Part shown: piece after piece, positions 23,329 through 34,209 of the stretch
How the letters are laid out: each line of letters begins with the position of its first letter
Position numbering within the stretch: position 1 is the first letter of the stretch
From: Aphrophora alni
Taxonomy: Eukaryota; Arthropoda; Insecta; Hemiptera; Aphrophoridae
Length of the DNA: 64,000 bases
Direction: 5' to 3'
NCBI GenBank assembly: GCA_963513935.1
Contig: OY740776.1
Span: forward strand, 12,244,724-12,308,723
Notes under the pieces: generated by a model
Told to the model about the DNA's origin: nothing
The model's input: only the letters and a program-made list of their open reading frames with translations
Databases searched by the model: none
Position numbers and translations under genes: made by a program

Positions 23329-23940
23329 CAATACCACAATTCAATAAAACAAGATTTATTTCCTTATGAACATTTCAGTAACATAGTTACCATCCTCAAA
23401 GGTTGAGTATTAACAAAAACACTAATTCTATAAATATTATAAACAGTGAGGTTCCATCCCCACTCCTTCCTGTGACTAGTTCAATTTATATATTGTCCAT
23501 GTAGTTGATTAATTGTAGAGGGACTCCACCTAGTGGGAGGGATTAGTTCACGGACCAGGCTAGTGACTTGGCTCAATGCCATTGATTGAACTAGACACAG
23601 GAAGGAATGGGAGAACCTCACTTGTATAACTGTTTATAATATTTTTTATAGAATTAATTAGTGTTTGTTTAATACTCAGCCTCTGAGGATGGTAACTATG
23701 TTACTGAAATGTACAAAAGGAAATAAATCGTGTTTTATTGGGTGTTTGAACTTGGCTCAATGCCATTGATTGAACTAGCCACAGGAAGGAGTGGGGAATG
23801 AACCTCACTTGTATAACTGTTTATAATATTTATAGAATTAGTGTTTGTTTATTACTCAACCTCTGAGGATGGTAACTATGTTACTGAAATGTACATAAGG
23901 AAATAAATCTTCTTTTATTGAATTGTGGTATAGGGTGTTA
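23329..23940. mobile_element. Complex of three related terminal units with hammerhead-like motifs
   Basis: One unit in minus orientation (23329-23470) and two in plus orientation (about 23560-23750 and 23755-23940) share TTATAATATTTATAGAATTA, GTGTTTGTTTATTACTCA, GAGGATGGTAACTATGTTAC and AAGGAAATAAATC. Each contains a hammerhead-like core (minus 23362-23404; plus 23680-23720 and 23860-23900). The outer ends are inverted (ATACCACAATTCAATAAAA). The head-to-head and tandem arrangement resembles terminal repeats of Penelope-like elements whose coding part has been lost. Confidence 0.65.
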
Positions 23941-25095
23941 ATTAATGAAATTAATCAATAAAACATCAATTATAATTTGTTTTTGTTCGGTTTGATCCAA
24001 TTAAAATTGACCAAGTTATGGCGTAATAAAAGTGGTATTAAACACCCCCTCTATCGTCTATCTAAAGATTTTTTTCTAAACTAAACTTCGTATTAAAAAT
24101 CCAAAAATAAGTATTTTAAATAATTCAAGTACTGAACCTTCATTTTGAGTAATGACTGTTGACTATTGATGAAAATTTAATGACAATTGACCGTCATGAT
24201 CGTAATAAAGGGGGTGGGGTCGATCAATTCATGAACAATATTAATTGGGCCAAATATTCAAAAATATTTTCACTATTATTCAATACAAATTTTTATGTTT
24301 CTTGTTATTTTGTATTAAGTGCAAATAAAGTTGAAAAACTGTTAATTTTTCTCTCTTGTAAAAACTAGTATTTTACAATAAAATTGTATATTTCTTTATA
24401 TTTATCTGCACACATTTTACAACCCCTTTCACCTTCTCCATTCAAAAAGTGACTCTCAGAGGAATTAGGACTGAAAAAAAGAGTAATTTCCCTTACTTAT
24501 TTTGTAAACTTTAATTTTGTTCTAAATCTATTTTAACTTAACTAAAATTAAAATTTCTATGCAATCTGATAAACAAAATTTCTATACGAATGGACTCATT
24601 CGTTGTTGAGTGTTCGTCAGAATCAGATTTCATAAGTTAAAATTTGAAAGTAGAAAGATAGGCAAACAGTGTTTATAGCAGGATGATTACAACTCGAAAC
24701 TGCAGTTAGTGTCACAGAGACCGCTAGCAATACACAATACATAGTTAAGCCAATAATTAAGCCCTAGTACCCGACACACATAAATATGTAAAATAGCACA
24801 TAAGGAAACGGAATGGCCTAAGCATGTAAGCAACACATAATTTACACCTACACTTTCTTATGTCATGTCCCGTAGCAATGCCAGTAAATTCAATATAATT
24901 CTGACCTAGGCTAGACTATACTGATTCTATTTCCATTTGATTTAGTTAATATTAAACCAAGGACACTTTGAAATATTCACATATTAATTCTTCCTTACAA
25001 AGTTGCTCTTTTGTAACTGATTGCTATGCATTTTAAAATCTTATAATAATAACAACCACAAGGGTGAAATAATAAATACGATATAAACGTTAAAT
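23941..25095. other. Non-coding AT-rich DNA
   Basis: No convincing gene or repeat structure was found. Short open frames lack domain character. Confidence 0.35.
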
Positions 25096-25099
25096 ATTC

Positions 25100-26022
25100 A
25101 AACAATATCCAGATCTTGCAAGTTGTGTTAAGCCTGTGAAACAGAAGTTAAACAGTGGTTTAAACGTAAAAGAAATAAAAGCAATTAAGAGAGAACAATG
25201 TAATAAACAAAAAGCACACTTAAGACTTTAAAACAAGTAGAAAGTGGAATCCCTCAATATATAGAGTTGTCCAAGTTTAATTAGTTCAACTAACCTTAAT
25301 GTAATAAAACAGCTTTAACCTTCATGTTAATTATTTTATACGGATTAGTCTCCAAGAGGAGTTTTGTCTTGTGATGCGTTGGAAGAACGGTAATTATACC
25401 ATTGCGATAGTGAATATAATATATTTTGAAGTTTTAGTTTAAAAAAACTGTTAATACAAGATGCACGTCTGCTTCCTTGGATATTATTTATCCAAACTTA
25501 AATCTTACTTATACCAATGACTACATAAATACTATAGTATTTATGTAGTCATTGCTTATACTAACTAATCTCGCAGCATCCTAACTGACTCCTTCCTTCA
25601 TATTATCTTAGGTTAGATCCCTTTCATCTTTCCTATTCAGTCTCTCTTGACCAAGTCTTGTTCTCTTCCGACCCTGACACAACTAGAGTATTAGAGAACT
25701 AGAGGTCTGTTTTATGATACCGCAAGGTTTTTCTTCTTAAAAATTTCCTACTTTCCAGCTGGGAAGTAAAACCCTTTATCATGTCACACACAAGGGTTTT
25801 ATCGCTCTCCCAGATAAATGCATCAGATAGTTTGATAACACTAAACATCCCCAAGGAGATATGTAGGCTCCATGATCTTTAGAACCTTCCTGACAAGGTT
25901 GTCTTGAAAGATTGTCCGACAATCCTTACCCGATCAAAGCGTTCTTATTCGAAGATCACGTGGTTACAGTATACTCTTTCCAAGCGGTTTCACAACGAGT
26001 ACGCCCATTCTATGCATGTTTT
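25100..26022 (+). repeat. Inverted repeat arm B (partner at 32815-33680)
   Basis: About 0.9 kb that recurs in reverse complement at 32815-33680. Shared landmarks include AACGGTAATTATACCATTGC, TACAAGATGCACGTCTGCTT, GGTTTTTCTTCTTAAAAATT and GTCTTGAAAGATTGTCCGAC. It contains a family D copy (25575-25720, minus). It carries a 40-bp palindrome insertion absent from the partner. Confidence 0.85.
25508..25561. mobile_element. Minimal transposon: 40-bp perfect palindrome with 7-bp target duplication
   Basis: A perfect 40-bp palindrome (25515-25554) begins CAATGACTACATAAATACTA and is followed by its exact reverse complement. CTTATAC flanks it on both sides (25508-25514 and 25555-25561). The partner arm near 33255-33265 has the empty site (…AAGATTTAAG on the far side, no palindrome, one copy of a diverged target). 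The same 20 bases start both ends of the 456-bp element at 60478. It consists of terminal repeats only. Confidence 0.93.
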
Positions 26023-26457
26023 CTCAAGTGGCAATGTCCTGTACCGATCCATACTACCTTCCTTATAATACCCTTGCTTAATCATGGTCAGAATCACTTT
26101 ACTTCAAAATGAGAATTTGCTTATCTTTAAAGCCACTTCTTGTGCTCTAAATGAGAACAAGTGCTGATGACTTGTGCACAGCTAACTTTTCGGATATGCC
26201 ACAAAATGGCTGCCGATAAGTTTCGCTAATTTGATAGCCACCCCGTCAGTACTTTCATTTCCATAATCCTAGTAAGATCAGGACAAAGCGGCTGCTAAAG
26301 CCGCCTGAAGCATTTCGAATATTCGTCTAATTTTCAGAACAGTTTTCATAGTTAGACTGTGATGATTTAGACATCTAATTCTAGTAATTTATTTATCTAT
26401 TTCTTAAACAAATATTGCTCCTTAAAATAAGTACATTGTTTCGCCTTTCCTAGCTTC

Positions 26458-27002
26458 GTTAATCTCACGTTTGTTGACACGTTTCGGATATACTCCATTC
26501 TCAAAACACTTAATGTACTGATCATCCTACGCTTGGGCTCGTTTTTTTAAGCAACTCGCTCCCCCTCATTTCTTCGTATAGGTCTATCTAAAGCTCGTTT
26601 AACTAGTTTCTAATTAGTCACTCCTCCTCTCTCTACCCATGATTCCGGTCTCTTGCACCTCCCTTCTGAAAAACCTTTTCATTTTTTTTTTAAATAACGT
26701 CTCCTTGTGAATTTATTTGTTCATTATTAATTCTGTGTCTTTTTAATTTTGATTTGTATATTTCCATATTTTCTGATATATTTAATCTCTTTCTCTTTTC
26801 TTCATATTGTAAAATTTTCATGTGTTTTTTTTTCCATTTCTCTAGATGTATGTCCTTCTCTTATTAAATGTGGCATAATTAGAATGATTCTTTTCATATT
26901 AAAAACATTATACACGTTCGTTGAATCTAGGTTTAAATTTTACTATAAAGTGTTTTTGAGAATGGAGTATATCCGAAACGCGTCAACAAACGTGAGATTA
27001 AC
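26458..27002. mobile_element. 545-bp element with 53-bp inverted ends containing hammerhead-like cores
   Basis: The ends start GTTAATCTCACGTTTGTTGA and run about 53 bp with two or three mismatches. Each end holds the fold TTGAGAA, hairpin GGA/TCC, GAAACGCGTCAACA (26474-26505 minus, ACGTGT variant; 26953-26987 plus, ACGCGT). The interior is T-rich and non-coding. A piece at 26575-26620 matches, in reverse complement, the 86-bp array at 51374. No target duplication is evident. Confidence 0.75.
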
Positions 27003-28110
27003 CATAAAGATGTGTATATAACAATGAACTATTGTATTGTTATCCGAGATCAACATCCATACGAAGTTTCAAACATTTTTTATCAACAAAAAGTGTTTCA
27101 AATAGAGCTTCCAAATTTGAAGACAGACGTGAAAGCTGACTAAAGAAAAGTGTGTAAACATTTAATAAAACGTCCCCAGATATGACTAATTCTTTTCCCA
27201 TTACTTAAAAGCAAAAAAACATTTCAGTCTTCACCACTTTATAACAGGAAGAAAAGAAGATAAAATAAACAGCCTATCAAATACTCTCAATCGCGTAAGG
27301 AAGAGAACATGAATGGTCAAGAGGAAAATGTGAATTTCCTTCAGTTGATTTTACAAGAGAACTAACTAAAGTACGACTCCAATATAATCAAGTAAGGCAT
27401 GGCTAGAAAGATGAAAGGGAGGGATCTAACACAAGTAAGAGTAAGTAGAGATATATTAAAATCTGTTCAGATGTTTGGGATGTATAGCACTGCCAGTTAA
27501 ACATCATTCCAAAAATAGATATATCAGCAAAAAAATTGGAGATACACTGGTTTACTGATCATATAACTTATACTATGTAAATGTAAGAAAGTAAAACTAA
27601 ATCAATCTCAAATGGTAGAAAATGACTGATTTCAGAGCATTAATCAAACGTTAACCGCAGTTAATCTATTCGATCAAAACCGCAACGAGTGTACGACACG
27701 ATCCAAACAATTTTAACCTCGATCTGAACACGAACAGCTGTGAAGATCACTAGAGTCGAGTAACCAAACTCGACCGATGCAAGTGGAAGAACCATTTATG
27801 AACATTTATCTATCTAATGGCTCGTTTGTCTCTCTAATGGGTTACATTTCAGCATATGTCTGGTGTATCCGCCACACATGAATTTGTAAGGAAGTTACTA
27901 CGATGTTTTAAATTTATCAACAACTGGCAGTCTATCCTTTTTGATTTATATTTTATGTGCTGAAAATTAAACAGAATTCTTGAGAGTGAATTTCTTATTT
28001 TTTTTAGCATCTAATTTTTATCTATTTCTAATTTAAAATATTATGAAACGTTAAAAAAAACTTAATTTTTAATTTATAAATACGAAAAGCTTTAAAGAAG
28101 CTGGCGTTTA
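27003..28110. other. Mostly non-coding; degenerate family D-like piece
   Basis: Between about 27250 and 27450, GAAGAGAACATGAATGGTCAAGAG and GATGAAAGGGAGGGATCTAA resemble a decayed family D copy. The rest shows nothing recognisable. Confidence 0.4.
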
Positions 28111-28113
28111 GTA

Positions 28114-28646
28114 TACAGGGTGTTCGAAAAATGTGGGGCAATAAATTACGTAGTGATTCCTTGGGTCAAAATAAGCAAAAAAGTTTATATAGACATATGT
28201 CCTACCTCGATTCGTTTAGCGTCTGTATGTGTTTTTTACAAAATAATTCATAACTCCTTAACAGAAAAATTAATTTCTCTATTATTCTTCGTCCAAAATA
28301 AGCTTAATAAGATATCGTTGGAATCTCCATAAAACTTACTACATTTTATGTATCTTGCAATTTATTTGTAAAATTAACGGTTTGGCCGCCATTTTGAAAC
28401 AGTTAAAGATTTTTTATTCGTAATTTGGCCAAAGATAGCGGCCAATAAGATGAAATTTGTGCAGAATCTCAACGCTGTAACTCAAACCGTTAAGGAGTTT
28501 TGAATTATTTTGTAAAAAACACATACAGACAGAATGACGCTAAACTAAACGAGATAGGACATATGTCTATATAAACTTTTTTTGCTTATTTTGACACAAG
28601 AAATCACTACATAAATTATTGCCCCACATTTTTCGAACACCCTGTA
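28114..28646. mobile_element. TA-flanked element with more than 200-bp inverted arms
   Basis: The ends begin TACAGGGTGTTCGAAAAATG and continue as imperfect inverted arms for about 200 bp (GGGGCAATAAATTACGTAGT, GTTTATATAGACATATGTCC, TGTGTTTTTTACAAAATAAT). TA flanks both sides (28112-28113 and 28647-28648). This is almost a full fold-back element with a small loop. There is no transposase; a Tc1/mariner-type origin is inferred only from the TA. Confidence 0.8.
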
Positions 28647-28737
28647 TAGTGCATATTGACGCAATTAAAACTTAACGAGTTAGTCGAGTCAACGTCTTAT
28701 TTTGAGTCGCCATTTTTAATAATTAGAACTAAACAAA

Positions 28738-28930
28738 ACCTCCCTCAGGGGTTTACTTACGGGTGTTGGAATCACGAGGTATACTAGCTGGATCTACGCT
28801 TGGATCCCTCTCTTTCATCTTTCCTATCCTGTCTCTTTTGACGAACTCTTGTTCTCTTCCGACCCTGAAGCTATAAGAGTATCGAGATTATATACGAAGG
28901 GGTTTATATTTTATACCCTTTTCTTTTTTA
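28738..28930 (-). repeat. Dispersed repeat family D copy
   Basis: Minus-orientation copy with CCTCAGGGGTTTACTTACGG, TAGCTGGATCTACGCTTGGA, CTTTCATCTTTCCTATCC and GTTCTCTTCCGACCCTGAAG. Confidence 0.7.
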
Positions 28931-29230
28931 AAGGAAATAATGACCGTGAGCTTTTATGACTTTAAAAAAATGTAGTAAAACTCCTTTTAAGATTGAGTAA
29001 TAAATAAACTTTCAATTCTTTTTCAACGGAATGACATTTTAGAAAGGAGCGATGTAGTAACTCTGATTTCATCTACTCTTTAATACCTTAAAATTATGTA
29101 TCACTCGACAGGGATTTACATTTGAAATATCGGGAGGTGCTAAGGAGAGGGATTGAAAAAATTTGTTATCAACAACGATCAAAATATTTAGAGTGGTGGG
29201 CGAGACTTGTTGAACACCTGGTACGTATTA

Positions 29231-29892
29231 AGTGTGCCTAGCTCTTAGAGAAGGAACTGATTATGAGCGCTGGTCGTGTCTGAACCTGCATCAGAATCGC
29301 CAAAGTGTGCCTAGCTCTTAGAGAAAGAACTGAATGTGAGAGCTAGTCGTGTCTGAACCTGCATCAAAATCGCCAAAGTGTGCCTAGCTCTTTGAGAAAG
29401 AACTGATTGTGAGAGCTAGTCGTGTCTGAACCTGCATAAGAATCGCCAAAGTGTGCCTAGCTCTTTGAGAAAGAACTGATTGTGAGCGCTGGTCGTGTAT
29501 GAACCTGCATCAGAATCGCCAAAGTATGCCTAGATCTTAGAGAAAGAACTGAATTGTGAGAGCTAGTCGTGTCTGAACCTGCATAAGAATCGCCAAAGTA
29601 TGCCTAGCTCTTAGAGAAAGAACTGAATGTGAGAGCTAGTCGTGCCTGAACCTGCATCAGAATCGCCAAATTATGCCTAGATCTTAGAGAAAGAACTGAT
29701 TGTGAGCGCTAGTCGTGTCTTGTCTACACCTGCATCACAATCGTCAAAGTGTGCCTAGTTCTTAGAGAAAGAACTGATTGTGAGCGCTGGTCAAGTCTGA
29801 ACCTGCATCAGAATCGCCAAAGTATGAGTAGCTCTTAGAGAAAGAACTGATTGTGAGCGCTGGTCGTGTCTGAACCTGCATCAGAATCGTCA
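29231..29892. repeat. 73-bp tandem array, about nine copies
   Basis: Unit starts fall at 29231, 29304, 29377, 29450, 29523, 29597, 29670, 29748 and 29821, so the period is 73 bp with two small insertions. Each unit reads AGTGTGCCTAGCTCTTAGAG, AAAGAACTGATTGTGAG, GCGCTGGTCGTGTCTGAACC, TGCATCAGAATCGCCAA. The array stops just before a CTCAGTCGTTCAGTTCATTG stretch and a tRNA-like unit 220 bp downstream. This layout recalls promoter monomers of some retrotransposons. Confidence 0.95.
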
Positions 29893-30112
29893 ACACTCTC
29901 AGTCGTTCAGTTCATTGTCGTCGTTTAGTGGTAGATGTGTTTTCTGTTGAATGTCGGAATAATACTAAGTGTAAAGTTTTGCAACTGTCAACGTGAATTT
30001 TTTATTGATTTTAACGTCAATGTCGTTTGTATCGAGGTAATTAATTTGATAACTCAAAAATTACAGCAAAAACCAAGTCAAGTGAGAAGTGTACGCCCTG
30101 TACTGGAGAGCG

Positions 30113-30185
30113 ACTAAGGATAGCTCAGTTGGTAGAGCATTGGCGCGTAAAGCCAAAAGTTCTGGGTTCAATTCCCAGTCTAAGT
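30113..30185 (+). tRNA. tRNA-like unit (SINE head or tRNA pseudogene)
   Basis: A 73-nt block folds as D arm GCTC/GAGC with loop AGTTGGTA, anticodon arm TTGGC/GCCAA with loop GCGTAAA, five-base variable loop, and T arm CTGGG/CCCAG with loop TTCAATT. The acceptor pairs poorly or needs one extra base. The base before the GTA triplet is C where nearly all tRNAs have U. A-box and B-box-like promoters are intact. A second copy at 34131 and a nearby A-run (30227-30236) favour a SINE-like origin. Confidence 0.6.
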
Positions 30186-30289
30186 AGTATATTTTTCACT
30201 TGAAATAGTATGAAATGTTTAGTAAGATTAAAAAAAAAACACACAAATGGAATGTTTTCAAATTCTTACTCTGGCTTACAAAGACACAA

Positions 30290-30680
30290 ATTAGCCAGAT
30301 TATTCGTGAATATCGGCGACTCAAGAATCGGAATGAATCCATGAACAATCATTGGATCTTCCAGTAGGAACCTCAAATAAAATGACAGTAAAACACCATT
30401 ATCAAAGAACATGAAACGAGCTCGTCAAAATGAGCCCAAAATCAAAGTTATGCTCATTGTGTTTTTTCATGTCAAGGGTGTAATTTTTGAAGAATGGGTT
30501 CTTGAAGGTTTAGCAGTGAACCAGGATAACCAGGAACCACTTATCAGGAACCAGAAAACATAAGGAAGTTTGACAAAGCTGAGAGAAAGAGTGAGAAAAA
30601 ACAACCAGACCTGAGGGATAATGGTTTCATTCTTCATCAGGACAGCACTTTCAGTGAAGCGATTTTTGGTTAACAAATAT
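30290..30680 (+). pseudogene. Decayed mariner transposase fragment
   Basis: Translation gives SKRARQNEPKIKVMLIVFFH-like sequence, then VKGVIFEEWVLEGLAVNQ. After a frameshift it reads PDLRDNGFILHQDSTFSEAI. This matches the mariner order KVMLTVFFDxxG, LPxGxTVNxxYY, RPELW, WxLHHDNAPAH. The second catalytic Asp region survives only as LHQDST. There are several stops and frameshifts and no start, so it is inactive. Confidence 0.7.
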
Positions 30681-30689
30681 ATTACTACA

Positions 30690-31090
30690 GTAGAACACCC
30701 TCTTTATACCTGCGATTTTTTTCTTTTCCTTAGAGTGCTCAAAGGATCACGTTTTGAGTCGGATGGTGAAAAAAAGAAATAAAAGCCAGGTGTTTTAAAC
30801 AGCTGACAGAAACATATCGGCATTTCACCTTCCACCAGTAGAAAACAAGACTGCTTCAGTGAGTAAGTGTGAATGGGGACTGTATTAAAGGAGACAAGCT
30901 CTAGAATTGTAACATATATAGCTAAGTAGAGTTATTGTATCAGTCTCGTAAATATAACCCTTCTTACTATAAATAAAATTAGGTTCTTTTATCATGGAAT
31001 AGTACATAAATAATGTATACACTAAATTTAGCATAATATAATACTTCAATATGATGATTATGAAATTAATTTTATTCCGAAGAAAAAACT
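30690..31090. other. Non-coding spacer
   Basis: Nothing recognisable beyond AT-rich sequence. Confidence 0.3.
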
Positions 31091-31094
31091 TAAT

Positions 31095-31505
31095 TTAAAT
31101 TTCAATATTGCTACGTTGGCAATCGTGTAACGAAACACATAAATTCCCCCAAATTAGACACATGAACATCATCCAAAGAGAAATACATTTCTTTGCCAGG
31201 CCTGTACCGTAGCTTCCTGTAATTTCCATATAGTATTTTTACAATGATTTATTTCAATGTGGAGATGTAAAAAGTCGTGCATGTAACATGTAGTTTTATT
31301 GGGCTAAAGGTCTGACCTATGATGAATAAATTACTCGGGGGTAAATAATTTGCATTAACCCCCTCAGGAGGGTTGCCATACTCGTTGTTCCTACCCCCAA
31401 CATCGATATGTTTTTAGTCAGGTTAAGCGTGTTTATCATTTACAATTTGTTTGGTTTAAAATAATAAAGTGTTGCCAACATTAGCCAAAAAGTATTATTT
31501 AATAT
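31095..31505 (+). repeat. Dispersed repeat family S, copy 2
   Basis: Direct repeat of 19550-19960, about 11.5 kb away, with few substitutions and an 8-bp insertion (TTCCCCCA near 31145). Confidence 0.8.
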
Positions 31506-31964
31506 TATTAGGTTTACTAAAAGACAAGCTATTGCAGTCTCGTGTAAGGATGGAAATACAAAATCAGCCTATATATAGAACAATCTGTCGGTGTGATTTA
31601 AAAAAAAGTAGAATATATATTTTGTTAAATTGACAAGTTTATGTGCTAATGAACATTACATGTCGGTTGTGTTAAGTATGTACCATATAGTAATTTTATA
31701 CACACGTAAATGATCAATTATCTCTGATCACATGATCATGTATTAACTATGAGACAAGGTCTGATGATTAACATACTTCTAAAAGACCCTCACGAAGAGG
31801 GAAGATATATTAGAAAAAAATATATACGAGTTGTACATTGATCAGTAACAAACAGCCAATAGAGTTGGAGCAGTGGTTTATAGTAAATGAACCTTGTGAA
31901 ACCATGGAACAGTCTTGAAATACTTCAGATACTGGAAGGTACACAACTATGTCTAGTAAAAAGA

Positions 31965-32440
31965 TAAGCAATGTCAGGTCATACAGTCAAGCTTTCATTT
32001 AGACTGGACGAAATCTCATCTTTACAGGTGTGGAAGTGTTATAAGACCTTAGTAAAACTCAATCAGATGGAAGTGTGTTGGATGTCCGGCCATGGAGAAC
32101 TTGAGAGCGACAAAAAGGCTGACGATTTGTCAAGGACACCACCAAAAATTGCTAGCGGCATAAGTAAATCTATAGCAAGAATTCCTTTAAGAATATGGGT
32201 AAAGACAGGGTGGTAACCATCGAGAAATAAACTCCTTCTCAACCGAACATTCTTCAGATACGTCGTCTCACTAAGCTTTGTCACTGTACAAGAAGTATTC
32301 AAGAAACATCTACACGAGTCAAGCCATGCTGGTATGGAATGCAGGCTTTGTGGAAATACACGAAAATTGCAGAAAACCTACTGCCAACGTGTGAAGTACT
32401 GCAGCAATAGAGACTACTGACTTTTGGCCTGTCTCTAACT
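31965..32440 (+). pseudogene. Decayed LINE RNase H and C-terminal fragment
   Basis: An open piece (31971-32216) reads SLQVWKCYKTLVKLNQMEVC, then WMSGHGELESDKKADDLSRT, which follows the WVPGHSGxxGNExADELAR pattern at the end of LINE RNase H domains. Downstream, after stops, HLHESSHAGMECRLCGN resembles the C-terminal His/Cys part. The catalytic GH and the final Asp region remain, but upstream RT is absent. It probably belongs to an I- or LOA-like clade. A similar decayed piece lies near 56745-57010. Confidence 0.6.
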
Positions 32441-32730
32441 CAAGTAAATTCAGAAAATTTAAATGAATTCTGAGCTATACGATAAAGTAAATCTGGTTAG
32501 GTTACAACATAGAAGAGCACAAAGCATGGTTTAAGTTGAGGTGTCTCAGAAATAAAACGAACTAACTACATATATGTCGAATCTATCAACAGATCCAGCA
32601 ACTCTATGAAATCTGTCTTGTTCACCTATCAGTAAAAGATAGACAGCAATCTCAAAATATAAAAAGCTTTAAATAGGTGACCTATAAAGCATGTACATGA
32701 CCTATTAACGATTTCATGTAAGTAAAATTA

Positions 32731-33455
32731 CCGTTCTTCCAAGGCATCACAAGACAAAACTCCTCTTGGAGACTAATCAGTATAAAATACCTAACAAGAA
32801 GGTTAAAGGAAAACATGTATAGAATGTGTGTATTCATTGTGAAACCGCTTGGAAAGAGTATACTGTAACCACGTGATCTTCGAATAAGAACGCCTTGATC
32901 GGGTAAGGATTGTCGGACAACCTTGTCAGGAAGGTTCTAAAGATCATGGAGCCTACAGATCTCCTTGGGGATGTTTAGAGGTATCAAACTATCTGATGCA
33001 TATATCTGGGAGAGCGATAAAACCCTTGTGTGTGACATGATAAAGGGTTTTACTTCCCAGTTGGAAAGTAGGAAATTTTTAAGAAGAAAAACCTTGCGGT
33101 ATCATAAAATAGACCTCTAGCTCTCTAATACCCTAGTAGCGTCAGGGTCGAAAGAGAACAAGACTTGGTCAAGAGAGACTGAGAAAGATGAAAGGGATCT
33201 AACCTAAGATAATATGAAGAAAGGAGTCAGTTAGGATGCTGCGAGATTGGCTAGTAAAATTAAGATTTAAGTTTGGGTAAAGAATATCCAAGGAAGCAGA
33301 CGTGCATCTTGTATAAACAGTTATTTAAACTAAAACTTCAAAATATATTATATTCACTATCGCAATTGTATAATTACCGTTCTTCCAACGCATCACAAGA
33401 CAAAACTCCTCTTGGAGACTAATCCGTATAAAATAATTAACATGAAGGTTAAAGC
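32731..33455. repeat. Direct repeats of about 85 bp at 645-bp spacing
   Basis: TTACCGTTCTTCCAAGGCAT with CTCCTCTTGGAGACTAATC and GTATAAAATA occurs at 32731-32815 and again at 33376-33455. It may mark terminal repeats of the unit that forms arm B'. Confidence 0.7.
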
Positions 33456-33680
33456 TGTTTTATTACATTAAGGTTAGTTGAACTAATTAAACTTGGACAA
33501 CTCTATATATTGAGGGATTCCACTTTCTACTAGTTTTAAAGTCTTAAGTGTGCTTTTTGTTTATTACATTGTTCTCTCTTAATTTGGCTTTATCTCTTTT
33601 ACGTTTAAACCACTGTTTAACTTCTGTTTCACAGTGCTTAACACAACTTGTAAAACCTGGATATTTAACGTTCTTGATTT
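32815..33680 (-). repeat. Inverted repeat arm B' (partner at 25100-26022)
   Basis: Reverse complement of arm B with about 90% or better identity by eye. It contains a family D copy (33110-33240, plus) and the empty site of the 40-bp palindrome insertion. The arms enclose about 6.8 kb. Confidence 0.85.
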
Positions 33681-34130
33681 AACTTTCATATTGTATTTCT
33701 TAATTTCTCCGTTGTAAATGCACACTAAAATCACAACACACAAAACGTTATTACAGATTATGGGAAATAAAGGCCAAATAGCATTTTGTAGTTTGGTATT
33801 AAAACAGGTCATTACGGTTTTGAAGGTATCGAGCTAAAACAAAAATTAATTACATGAAAGTTTAACTAGATTACGGAAAAACTGACACTCACAGAGGAAG
33901 TTTTCACAACTATTTTGAATTAAAAGCAGGCAATTATTTTTGTAAAATCTTGATTTTAAACCAACCAAAGGAGATTACGAAAACAGGCAAAGTCTCAAAG
34001 GTTGTGGATTTTAAAGTACTCCATTTTGATTCCTTTCATCATACTCGACTTTGCTGGAGATTGAGATGTTTTGTATTTGAAGGAATTCATTTTTAAGGTT
34101 TTTCTAAAATAGGCGGTTTTTTGGGAAGCG

Positions 34131-34203
34131 ATTACGGATAGCTCAGTTGGTAGAACATTGGCGCGTAAAGTCACAGGTCCTGGGTTCAATTCCCAGTCTA
34201 GGT
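34131..34203 (+). tRNA. Second tRNA-like unit, more decayed
   Basis: Same design as the unit at 30113: GGATAGCTCAGTTGGTAGAA, TTGGCGCGTAAAG, CCTGGGTTCAATTCCCAGTC. The D stem is broken (GCTC/GAAC) and so is the anticodon stem (TTGGC/GTCAC). The T arm and B box remain. It cannot be a working tRNA, which supports a SINE or pseudogene origin for the pair. Confidence 0.6.
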
Positions 34204-34209
34204 AGTATA

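Noticed and set aside
25912..26112. 66-codon plus-strand frame in arm B
   Set aside because: It is not maintained in the inverted partner arm and matches no protein pattern.
30113..30185. Functional tRNA-Tyr(GTA) gene
   Set aside because: The acceptor stem pairs poorly, the base before the anticodon is C, and a decayed second copy exists; a SINE head or pseudogene is more likely.
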